The notes under the pieces are model-generated. The model saw only the letters and a list, made by a program, of their open reading frames with translations, searched no databases and was not told the origin of the DNA. Of a DNA stretch of 17,978 bases, positions 1 through 5,703 are shown piece after piece. How positions within the stretch are numbered: the first letter of the stretch is position 1; the number at the start of each line of letters is the position of its first letter. The position numbers and the translations under genes were made by a program. The stretch is from Patulibacter sp. Its GTDB lineage: Bacteria > Actinomycetota > Thermoleophilia > Solirubrobacterales > Solirubrobacteraceae. Where the stretch lies: NCBI GenBank assembly GCA_023268575.1, contig JALRCL010000886.1:1-17978 (forward strand). The letters run 5' to 3'.

Positions 1-1
1 C

Positions 2-442
2 CTCGTCGGGCTGAACCCGGAGCACTACAACCGGCTGCCGCACGAGTTCTCCGGCGGGCAGCGGCAGCGGATCGGGATCGCCCGCGCGATCGCGCTCGAG
101 CCGAAGCTCCTCATCGCCGACGAGCCCGTCTCCGCGCTGGACGTGTCGATCCAGGCGCAGATCCTCAACCTGCTGCGCCGGCTGCAGCGCGACCTCGGGC
201 TCTCGCTGCTCTTCATCGCCCACGACCTCTCGGTCGTGCGCTACATGTGCGACCGGATCGCCGTGATGTTCGCCGGCGAGATCGTCGAGCTGGCGACCTC
301 CGAGGAGCTCTACGCCCGGCCCGGCCACCCGTACACCCGTCGCCTGCTGGATGCGGTCCCGGTCCCGGACCCGGACGCGCGCGCCCGACGGCTGCAGGCC
401 CGCGCGGCCGCGGTCGCCGACGGCACGGCGCCGCCCGCCTGA
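2..442 (+). CDS. Oligopeptide/dipeptide ABC transporter ATP-binding protein (5' end missing)
   Basis: This is the C-terminal half of an ABC ATPase of the Dpp/Opp peptide-uptake type. It would power peptide (or nickel/glycoside) import on the cytoplasmic face of a membrane permease pair. The frame is open from base 2. In order it shows the ABC signature 'FSGGQRQR', the Walker B strand 'LLIADEP', the D-loop 'SALD', and the H-loop His in 'LFIAHDLSVV'. The family's C-terminal extension follows, with the typical 'GHPYTRRLLDAVPVPDP' segment seen in the DppD/DppF/OppF group. The Walker A motif and N-terminus lie to the left of the window. The C-terminal 'HPYT' segment separates this family from other ABC ATPases. 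The substrate cannot be told from this part. The gene probably ends an operon whose permease genes lie upstream. Confidence 0.93.
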   Translation, partial: LVGLNPEHYNRLPHEFSGGQRQRIGIARAIALEPKLLIADEPVSALDVSIQAQILNLLRRLQRDLGLSLLFIAHDLSVVRYMCDRIAVMFAGEIVELATSEELYARPGHPYTRRLLDAVPVPDPDARARRLQARAAAVADGTAPPA

Positions 443-466
443 GGTCCCGGCCGGATGGCCCTCGAG

Positions 467-478
467 GTCCCGCGGGAC
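467..478. repeat. 12-bp perfect palindrome between the ABC ATPase and collagen-like genes
   Basis: GTCCCGCGGGAC reads identically on both strands and lies 24 bases after the ATPase stop codon. It could be a short hairpin or a regulator site. It has no T-tract and may be chance at this GC content. Confidence 0.25.
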
Positions 479-492
479 GGCCCGGGGCGCTC

Positions 493-498
493 GGGAGG
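493..498 (+). promoter_or_regulatory. Ribosome binding site of the collagen-like gene
   Basis: GGGAGG sits 6 bases before the ATG at 505. It favours that start over the in-frame GTG at 541, which has no comparable site. Confidence 0.55.
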
Positions 499-504
499 TC
501 CCCG

Positions 505-1548
505 ATGCGGCCGGGGACGGGGGCGCGCCACGATCGCCGGGTGTCCGGTTCCCGTCCCGTCCTGCGCGCCCTGCGCCGCCGTCCCCGGGTGAGCTCCGCG
601 CACCTGCTGGCGCTGCTCGCGCTCTTCGTGTCGCTCGGCTCGACCGCGACCGCCGCCGTGATGATCACCGGCCGCGACATCAAGGACGGGAGCGTGACCT
701 CCGCCGACGTCCGCGACCGGTCGCTGCGCGCCCGGGACTTCCGTCGGGGGGACCTGCCGGCCGGTGCCCGCGGCCCCGCTGGCGCTGCGGGGCCGAAGGG
801 CGACCCCGGCGCGCGCGGCGAGGCGGGCGCCCGGGGCGAGGGCGGCCAGCGCGGCCCGGCCGGTCCGCAGGGCGACGCCGGTCCGCAGGGCGCCACCGGC
901 GCGGACGGCACGCCGGGCCCGCAGGGCGACGCCGGCGCGCGCGGTCCGGCCGGGGAGCGTGGCCCCGCCGGGGAGCGTGGCCCCGCCGGGCCCGAGGGTC
1001 CCGCCGGGCCGTCGACCGGCCCCGCCGGGGGCGTGCTGACCGGGAGCTTCCCGAACCCCGGGCTGGCCGCCGGCAGCGTCGGGCCCGAGCACCAGGCGGC
1101 GCTCCCGGCGGTGCGCCTGCGCAACCCGATCCTCTACTGCGCGACGAGCACGAAGACGGTGCTGGGCAACAAGAGCTACGCGCAATGGCTCGTCTGGCGG
1201 ACCGAGGTCTACGACGCGACGTCGATCCACGACGAGGAGTGCACCGCGTCGAGCTGGATCCGTCCCGCCCGCGCCGGCACGTACCTCATCACCGCGTCGA
1301 TCGAGTGGCCCGCGCAGTCCGACACGGCGACCCGGACGATCGGCATCCACCGGTCGCGCAGCGAGTTCCTCGCCGCGGACACGCGGGCGAACACCCCGGG
1401 CCAGGGACTGCAGCAGACGATCAGCACCGTGGCGCGGCTCGAGCGCAACGACTACGTCGAGATCGGCGTCTACACCCGCGGGGCCGACGCGGACCTCGAC
1501 CCGAGCCTGCCGACGACGAACATGTCGTTCACCTGGGTCGCTCCCTGA
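505..1548 (+). CDS. Secreted collagen-like protein with C1q-like C-terminal domain
   Basis: A 347-residue protein, probably exported. After a basic N-terminus, residues 33-54 form a hydrophobic signal or anchor segment, 'HLLALLALFVSLGSTATAAV'. 'GRDIKDGSVTSADVRDRSL' follows, a short repeat-like segment common in Solirubrobacterales surface proteins. Residues 87-170 are 28 uninterrupted Gly-X-Y triplets rich in GPA, GER and GPQ, which predicts a collagen triple helix. 'GVLTGSFPNPGLA' follows, resembling the turn motif seen in many bacterial and phage fibre proteins. The last 150 or so residues are beta-rich ('GTYLITASIEW', 'ERNDYVEIGVYT') and resemble a C1q/TNF-like trimerising head; this fold call is inference. 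The start at 505 has a ribosome binding site, and GTG 541 is the alternative. The gene stands alone and a strong hairpin follows it. A surface adhesin or fibre is plausible, but its partner is unknown. Confidence 0.85.
   Translation: MRPGTGARHDRRVSGSRPVLRALRRRPRVSSAHLLALLALFVSLGSTATAAVMITGRDIKDGSVTSADVRDRSLRARDFRRGDLPAGARGPAGAAGPKGDPGARGEAGARGEGGQRGPAGPQGDAGPQGATGADGTPGPQGDAGARGPAGERGPAGERGPAGPEGPAGPSTGPAGGVLTGSFPNPGLAAGSVGPEHQAALPAVRLRNPILYCATSTKTVLGNKSYAQWLVWRTEVYDATSIHDEECTASSWIRPARAGTYLITASIEWPAQSDTATRTIGIHRSRSEFLAADTRANTPGQGLQQTISTVARLERNDYVEIGVYTRGADADLDPSLPTTNMSFTWVAP
952..987 (+). repeat. Perfect 18-bp tandem repeat inside the collagen-like region
   Basis: Two identical 18-bp units, 952-969 and 970-987, each encode the GER-GPA hexapeptide. 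Identity at the DNA level suggests recent slippage expansion of the collagen tract. Confidence 0.8.
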
Positions 1549-1551
1549 CCG

Positions 1552-1573
1552 GACCGGCGCTCCGGCGCCGGTC
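1552..1573 (+). terminator. Strong hairpin after the collagen-like gene
   Basis: A perfect 9-bp stem (GACCGGCGC with GCGCCGGTC) closes a TCCG tetraloop, starting 4 bases after the stop codon. No T-tract follows, as is usual for high-GC Actinobacteria. Its position before the next gene's own promoter supports a terminator. Confidence 0.6.
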
Positions 1574-1628
1574 GGGGCGCCACCCGCCCGACGGCGTGGC
1601 GCGTCGCCGCCGGGCGCGGAGGTGTCCC

Positions 1629-1634
1629 TAGACT
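1629..1634 (+). promoter_or_regulatory. -10 box of a probably leaderless promoter
   Basis: TAGACT lies 8 bases before the ATG at 1643, so transcription should begin at or next to the start codon. No ribosome binding site and no clear -35 box are visible. Confidence 0.5.
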
Positions 1635-1642
1635 GGCGCCCG

Positions 1643-2287
1643 ATGCCTGAGCTCGAGCGCTTCCTGCCCCGCTACGCGGCCGAGCCGCCGCAGGAGACCG
1701 CCCCGTACGGCCGCTGGGCCGCGCGGCTGAAGGCGGCCTTCGACTCCGCCGTCGGCGAGGTCGAGCTCGACCCCGACGAGGAGTGGCCCGCCGACGGCAT
1801 CGGCGAGGCCGGCGAGTTCACCTGGTACCCGGACCGCACGTGGCACGGCCGGACGTTCGTGCCGGTCTCGACGCGCACCTCGACGGGGCTCGAGGTCTAC
1901 GGCCACGTCCGCTACGTCCCGGCGGACGAGGACGGCTCGGAGCCGCGCGCGCTCGAGGGCGAGGCCGACGTCACGAGCGAGCTCGCCGAGAACAACCCCG
2001 ACTGGACGATCGACCTCTGCGACGCGGTCGTCGGCTCCTGGCGCGGCGACGGCGACGTCGCCGCGATGACCCTCGTCTGGGGCCGGGCGCTCGTCTCCGG
2101 CGGCGACCACGCCATCGCCGTCCTCGACGAGACCGTCGTCGACCGCTGCCCGCTGCGCGAGGGGACGTTCACGCTGCTGGCGCCCGACGACTACCACGGC
2201 GACACGCTCGAGGTCCGGATCGTCGACGGCAGCGGCAAGGAGCTCGCGCGCGAGTCGCTCTACGCCGACGACGAGGACGAGGAGTGA
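1643..2287 (+). CDS. Conserved hypothetical protein, acidic C-terminus
   Basis: A 214-residue soluble protein of unknown function. It has no signal peptide and no membrane segment. It is acidic, with an 'ADDEDEE' tail, and rich in Trp/Tyr-containing strands such as 'EFTWYPDRTWHGRTFVPVSTRT' and 'GLEVYGHVRYVP', so a mainly beta fold is likely. 'NNPDWTIDLCDAVVGSWRGDGD' looks like a second half. The ATG at 1643 is chosen because a -10 box is placed for a leaderless start there. A GTG seven codons upstream (1622) would lie before that -10 box and is less likely. The stop codon overlaps the GTG of the following lipoprotein gene, so the two are translationally coupled and may act together. I do not recognise the family. 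Confidence 0.75.
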   Translation: MPELERFLPRYAAEPPQETAPYGRWAARLKAAFDSAVGEVELDPDEEWPADGIGEAGEFTWYPDRTWHGRTFVPVSTRTSTGLEVYGHVRYVPADEDGSEPRALEGEADVTSELAENNPDWTIDLCDAVVGSWRGDGDVAAMTLVWGRALVSGGDHAIAVLDETVVDRCPLREGTFTLLAPDDYHGDTLEVRIVDGSGKELARESLYADDEDEE

Positions 2288-2760
2288 GGCGGGGACCCGC
2301 CCGGGTCCTCGCGCTCGGCGCCGCGGCGCTCCTCGCCTGGGGTGCGACGGGGTGCGGCGACGCCGAGCGGTTCCCCGACGACGACCCGCGGACCGCGGTC
2401 AGCCGGCTGCTGCTGGCGACCGTCGGCCAGGCGAACGGGGCGCGCGCCTGCGCGCTGCTCACCCAGCGCGAGCAGCGGCGCCTCGACGAGGGGCCCGCCG
2501 GGTCCTGCCGCGGTGCGCTGGGGAAGGTCGCGGCGGTGCTGCCGGGCCAGACGGACGAGCCGTCCGCGTCGGACCGCACGATCTCGAAGCTCGACTTCGC
2601 GACCCGCGTGACCGGCGAACGCGCCGTGGTGCGCGTCACCGGGCGCGGGCTGGACCTGCGCTTCACGCTCGTGCGCGACGACTTCGTCGCGCCGCGGGCG
2701 ACCGATCCCGGCGTCCCCTGGCGGGTCGACGGCGGGATCGAGCAGCTCCTGCGGGGCTGA
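2284..2760 (+). CDS. Small lipoprotein, NTF2-like
   Basis: A 158-residue lipoprotein starting at a GTG that shares bases with the previous gene's TGA (GTGA overlap). A basic N-terminus and hydrophobic stretch lead to the lipobox 'GATGC', with the acylated Cys at residue 24, so the mature protein should sit on the outer face of the membrane. The rest begins with helices ('TAVSRLLLATVGQANGARAC', 'LLTQREQRRLDEG') followed by strands ('RAVVRVTGRGLDLRFTLVRDD', 'PWRVDGGIEQLL'). This order is typical of NTF2/SnoaL-like or DUF4878-type extracytoplasmic domains that hold a small ligand or partner. Two Cys outside the lipobox ('RACALL' and 'GSCRGA') could form a disulfide. The fold assignment comes from pattern only, and the function is unknown. 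Confidence 0.75.
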   Translation: MRRGPARVLALGAAALLAWGATGCGDAERFPDDDPRTAVSRLLLATVGQANGARACALLTQREQRRLDEGPAGSCRGALGKVAAVLPGQTDEPSASDRTISKLDFATRVTGERAVVRVTGRGLDLRFTLVRDDFVAPRATDPGVPWRVDGGIEQLLRG

Positions 2761-2768
2761 CGCGCGCA

Positions 2769-2796
2769 CCGCCCGACGCCGGGCCGCGGCGGGCGG
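2769..2796. terminator. Candidate bidirectional terminator between convergent genes
   Basis: A 7-bp stem (CCGCCCG with CGGGCGG) with a 14-base loop lies between the ends of the lipoprotein gene (+) and the crotonase gene (-). Other GC pairings are possible here and there is no T-tract, so this is a weak call based on position. Confidence 0.35.
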
Positions 2797-2813
2797 CGCG
2801 GCGTCGCCCGCGC

Positions 2814-3560
2814 TCAGCCCGCGAGGTCCTTGCGCCGCATCGACCACATCTGCGACGGGCGCTCGAGCTCGAGCGCGGCCGGCCACGAGATCGCCGGCGG
2901 ACCGAGCTCGATCCGCAGCGAGCGGGCCGTCCGGCGGGCGAGGGCCGGGTCGGCGCCCGGGATCGCCGCGAGCTCCTGCGCACGCGCGAGCACGTCGGCG
3001 GCCGCGACGGCCTCCCACGCGAAGCCGAGGGTCACGGCCTGCGCGCCGTCGATCCGCTGGCCGAAGAGCGCCAGGGCGTTCGTCGCCTCGCGGTTGCCGC
3101 TGCGGCCGAGCAGCACGCCGTGGCCGCCGCCGGGGTGCAGTCCGATCGGGATGAAGCCCGAGAGGAGCTGCGCGTCGGTCGCGACGATCCGCAGGTCGGT
3201 GGCCATCGCGAGGTTCATCCCGGCGCCGACGGCGCCGCCGACGATCGCCGCGATCGTCGGCACGGCGAGCTCGCCGACCCGCGCGAACGAGCGGTAGATC
3301 GTGCTCATCCCGTCGTACTCCTCGGGGTCGGCCGGGCGCGCGCCCGCCGCGGCGAGCGTCGGCCGGTCGCCGCCGGCCGAGAAGTAGCCGCCCTCGCCGG
3401 TGACGACGACGGCCCCGACCGTCGCGTCGGCGTCGAGCGCGTCGCAGGCGTCGATCAGGGCCTGCGCCATCTCGACCGTCAGCGCGTTGCGCCGCTCGGG
3501 GGCGTTCAGGCGGATGGTCGCGACGCCGCCGTCGCGCTCGATCAGGATCTCGTCGCTCAC
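2814..3560 (-). CDS. Enoyl-CoA hydratase/isomerase (crotonase) family protein lacking the usual catalytic Glu pair
   Basis: A 248-residue crotonase-fold acyl-CoA enzyme. The CoA-binding and oxyanion-hole motif is 'GGYFSAGGD' at residues 58-65, and the second oxyanion element is 'GGAVGAGMNLAMATDLRI' at 108-125. In classical enoyl-CoA hydratases the two catalytic Glu residues lie in 'GGGCELAM' and 'GQPEILLG'. Aligned by eye, this protein has Asn116 and Phe136 at those places. It is therefore unlikely to hydrate enoyl-CoA by the standard mechanism, and may be an isomerase, thioesterase or decarboxylase type. The GTG at 3560 is chosen because a TAGCGT box lies 7 bases before it. An in-frame ATG eight codons upstream (3584) would precede that box. 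It follows the MFS gene by 60 bases on the same strand but appears to have its own promoter. Confidence 0.85.
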   Translation of the reverse strand: MSDEILIERDGGVATIRLNAPERRNALTVEMAQALIDACDALDADATVGAVVVTGEGGYFSAGGDRPTLAAAGARPADPEEYDGMSTIYRSFARVGELAVPTIAAIVGGAVGAGMNLAMATDLRIVATDAQLLSGFIPIGLHPGGGHGVLLGRSGNREATNALALFGQRIDGAQAVTLGFAWEAVAAADVLARAQELAAIPGADPALARRTARSLRIELGPPAISWPAALELERPSQMWSMRRKDLAG

Positions 3561-3567
3561 CCCGGGG

Positions 3568-3573
3568 ACGCTA
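3568..3573 (-). promoter_or_regulatory. -10 box of the crotonase gene, leaderless
   Basis: On the minus strand TAGCGT lies 7 bases before the GTG start at 3560. No ribosome binding site is seen in between. Confidence 0.45.
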
Positions 3574-3620
3574 TCCCGCGGCACGGGCGACCGCCGTCGG
3601 CGTCCGTGGCCCGCGGCTCG

Positions 3621-5021
3621 TCAGCCGGCGGCGGCCGGCTCGGGCACGGGATCGACGGACGCCGGACGGGCCCGGGGGCGCAGCGCCAGGGCCGCGCCGC
3701 CGGCGAGCAGGGCGGCGACGATCCCGAAGAGGTACCCGTCGTCGGCGGCCGCGCTCGCGGCGGCGAGCGTCGTCGGCTCGCCGACGATCGCGACGAGGAT
3801 CGCGGTGCCCAGCACCGCCCCGAACTGCCGGAACGCGCCGTTGACGGCGCTCGCCACGCCGAACCGCTCCGGCGGGACGTCCGCGGCCGCCGCGGCCCCG
3901 AGCGTCGGGAACGCGAGCCCGATGCCGATCCCGGTGAGGGTCATCGCCGGCAGCCACGTCCCGACCCAGTCGGGCTCGCTGCCGGCCCCGCGCAGGAGCA
4001 GGAGCCCGCAGGCGTAGACGAGCGCACCGGGCACGATCACCGCCCGGTGGCCGAGCCGGTCGGCGAGGCGGCCGGCCGGACCCGCGACGATCGCGCTGGC
4101 CAGCGGGCCCGGGACGGTCGCCAGGCCGGCGTCGAGCACCGAGTAGCGCCAGACGCCGGTGAGGAAGAGGATGTTCCCGAGGATCGTCGCGAAGAACGCC
4201 ATCGCGAACAGCAGGGTCCCGAGATTGCCCCAGCGGAACCCGGCGAAGCGCAGGAGCGCCGGATCGACGAGCGGCCGCGGGTGCGTCGCGCAGCGGCGCG
4301 CGACGAGCGCGGTGAGGACGACGGCGGCGGCCGCCGAGCCGAGGGTGCCCGCGCTCGTCCATCCCCACCGCTCGCCTTCGACGATCGCCAGCGCGAGCAG
4401 CCCGAGGCCGAGCGCGGCCAGCACGGACGCGCCGAGGTCCGGGAGGCCCGTCGCTCGCTCGTCGCGCTGCTCGTCGAGCGTCCGCAGGGCGACGAGCACG
4501 ACGAGCAGGCCGAGCGGCAGGTTCACGAGGAAGATCCAGCGCCAGTCGGCGACCTCGACGAGCAGCCCGCCGAGCGGCGGTCCGCAGGCCGCCGCCAGCG
4601 CGGCCGACGCGCCCCAGATGCCGACGCCCTGCGCCCGTCGCTCGACGGGGAAGAGGGGCAGCAGCAGCGCGAGCGACGACGGCGTCGCGACGGCCGCGGC
4701 GAGGCCCTGGAGGATCCGCGCGGCGATCAGCGTCTCCCAGGTCGGGGCGAGGGCGCAGAGCGCGCTGGCGATCGAGAACGCGGCGATCCCGCCGACGAAC
4801 ACGCGCCGACGGCCGATCCGGTCCGCGATCCCGCCGGCCGGGATGAGGAACGCGGCGAGGGCGATGAAGTAGCCGTCGAGGATCCAGGAGAGCTCCGAGG
4901 TGCCGGCCTCGGGGAACGACGCGCGGATGTCGGGGAACGCGACGTTCACGATCGTCGCGTCGAGGAAGCCGAGGAAGGCGCCGCCGCAGAGGGCGACGAG
5001 CGCGAGCGTGCGTCGGGTCAT
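3621..5021 (-). CDS. MFS drug exporter, DHA2 (EmrB/QacA-like) family
   Basis: A 466-residue multi-pass membrane transporter, predicted to expel a hydrophobic or toxic compound by proton antiport. Helix 1 carries the DHA motif 'LDATIVNVAFPDI'. Motif A is 'GGIADRIGRRRVF' in the loop between helices 2 and 3. The antiporter motif C is present as 'ALAAACGPPLGG'. About 13-14 hydrophobic segments follow, with a Pro/Ala-rich tail. The ATG at 5021 is chosen over upstream in-frame codons because GGAG (5028-5031) precedes it by 6 bases and the upstream extension would be hydrophilic and lie in the operator region. The gene is divergent from the HxlR regulator at 5143. The pair of inverted-repeat sites between them strongly suggests HxlR-controlled, inducible efflux. 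The substrate is unknown. Confidence 0.92.
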   Translation of the reverse strand: MTRRTLALVALCGGAFLGFLDATIVNVAFPDIRASFPEAGTSELSWILDGYFIALAAFLIPAGGIADRIGRRRVFVGGIAAFSIASALCALAPTWETLIAARILQGLAAAVATPSSLALLLPLFPVERRAQGVGIWGASAALAAACGPPLGGLLVEVADWRWIFLVNLPLGLLVVLVALRTLDEQRDERATGLPDLGASVLAALGLGLLALAIVEGERWGWTSAGTLGSAAAAVVLTALVARRCATHPRPLVDPALLRFAGFRWGNLGTLLFAMAFFATILGNILFLTGVWRYSVLDAGLATVPGPLASAIVAGPAGRLADRLGHRAVIVPGALVYACGLLLLRGAGSEPDWVGTWLPAMTLTGIGIGLAFPTLGAAAAADVPPERFGVASAVNGAFRQFGAVLGTAILVAIVGEPTTLAAASAAADDGYLFGIVAALLAGGAALALRPRARPASVDPVPEPAAAG

Positions 5022-5065
5022 CGGGTGCTCCGGTCCGGGTTCCCGGGCGACGGGCGCCGCCCTGG

Positions 5066-5080
5066 GTTGCGAATCGCAAC
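5066..5080. promoter_or_regulatory. Operator 1, probable HxlR binding site
   Basis: GTTGCGAATCGCAAC is a perfect 7-1-7 inverted repeat. It overlaps the expected transcription start of the MFS gene, just downstream of its -10 box, where bound regulator would block initiation. It shares 12 of 15 bases with the site at 5098-5112. Confidence 0.75.
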
Positions 5081-5082
5081 GC

Positions 5083-5111
5083 ACCCTAGGGCGGAGCGTT
5101 GCGATCTGCAA
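5083..5111 (-). promoter_or_regulatory. Promoter of the MFS exporter gene
   Basis: On the minus strand TTGCAG (5111-5106) and TAGGGT (5088-5083) are separated by exactly 17 bases, close to the primary-sigma consensus. The -35 box lies inside operator 2, and the predicted start (about 5076) lies inside operator 1. This is a classical repressible arrangement. Confidence 0.7.
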
Positions 5112-5112
5112 C
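5098..5112. promoter_or_regulatory. Operator 2, probable HxlR binding site
   Basis: GTTGCGATCTGCAAC is an imperfect copy of operator 1 with intact GTTGC/GCAAC outer arms. Its centre is 32 bp from that of operator 1, about three helical turns, so both dimers would face the same side of the DNA. It also lies about 30-45 bp before the regulator's own start, which fits autoregulation. Confidence 0.7.
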
Positions 5113-5130
5113 TCACGACGGCACGGGCGC

Positions 5131-5136
5131 TACGCT
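5131..5136 (+). promoter_or_regulatory. -10 box of the HxlR regulator, leaderless
   Basis: TACGCT lies 6 bases before the GTG at 5143. No ribosome binding site is present, so the transcript probably starts at the initiation codon. Confidence 0.5.
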
Positions 5137-5142
5137 GGGCGT

Positions 5143-5694
5143 GTGCGGCACGACGAGCTCGCGACCATCGACTGCTCCGTCTCGCGGGCCTCGGCGATCC
5201 TCGGGGAGCGGTGGGTCTTCCGGATCCTCCAGGCGGCGTTCCTCCGCGCGCGGACGTTCGAGGACTTCCAGCGCGGCACCGGCGTCGCGCGCAACGTCCT
5301 CACCGACCGCCTGCGGATGCTCGAGGACCGCGGGGTGCTGGAGCGGCGGCCCTACGAGGCGGCGGGCGAGCGCGTCCGCTACGAGTACCGGCTGACCCCG
5401 GCGGGGCTCGAGCTCTACCCGATCATCGCGGCGCTCATGGACTGGGGCGATCGCCACACGGGCCTGCCCGACGGCCCGCCGACGCTGCTGCGCCACGAGA
5501 GCTGCGGCTGCGACACCCACGCGGTGGTCGTCTGCGGCTGCTGCGGCGAGCGGCTGGACCCCCGCGAGGTCACGCCCCGCCCGGGCCCCGGAGCCGGACC
5601 CGACCACCCGCTGCGACGCTGGGCGCGACCGGGCGACGAGGATCGGCGCGCGGTCGCCGGCCGTCCCGCCGGCGGGGAGCACGCCGCCGGGTAG
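5143..5694 (+). CDS. HxlR-family winged-helix regulator with Cys-rich C-terminal extension
   Basis: A 183-residue DNA-binding regulator. The N-terminal half has the HxlR order: a conserved Cys11 in 'DCSVSRASAILGERWVFRIL', then the recognition region 'FEDFQRGTGVARNVLTDRLRMLEDRGVLERRPY', then the wing 'RVRYEYRLTPAGLELYPII'. Family members often sense reactive aldehydes, quinones or oxidants through that N-terminal Cys. The C-terminal half adds a Cys cluster, C121-x-C123 and C131-x-C133-C134, followed by 'GERLDPREV' and a 'PGPGAGP' turn, which looks like a small zinc ribbon. The divergent MFS gene and the two operators identify its likely target and autoregulation. The GTG at 5143 fits a leaderless start. 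HxlR identity is secure; the signal is not known. Confidence 0.9.
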   Translation: MRHDELATIDCSVSRASAILGERWVFRILQAAFLRARTFEDFQRGTGVARNVLTDRLRMLEDRGVLERRPYEAAGERVRYEYRLTPAGLELYPIIAALMDWGDRHTGLPDGPPTLLRHESCGCDTHAVVVCGCCGERLDPREVTPRPGPGAGPDHPLRRWARPGDEDRRAVAGRPAGGEHAAG

Positions 5695-5697
5695 GTT
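5692..5697 (+). promoter_or_regulatory. -10 box overlapping the HxlR stop codon
   Basis: TAGGTT includes the TAG stop of the regulator (5692-5694) and ends 6 bases before the ATG of the sigma factor at 5704. The sigma factor transcript may therefore be leaderless. No convincing -35 box is seen. Confidence 0.4.
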
Positions 5698-5703
5698 GCC
5701 GGC

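Noticed and set aside
213..1350. Minus-strand frames opposite the collagen-like gene that also look Gly/Pro-repetitive
   Set aside because: Gly-X-Y codons (GGN CCN GCN) read in reverse also give Gly/Pro/Ala-rich peptides. The plus strand alone has a signal sequence, a ribosome binding site and a folded C-terminal domain.
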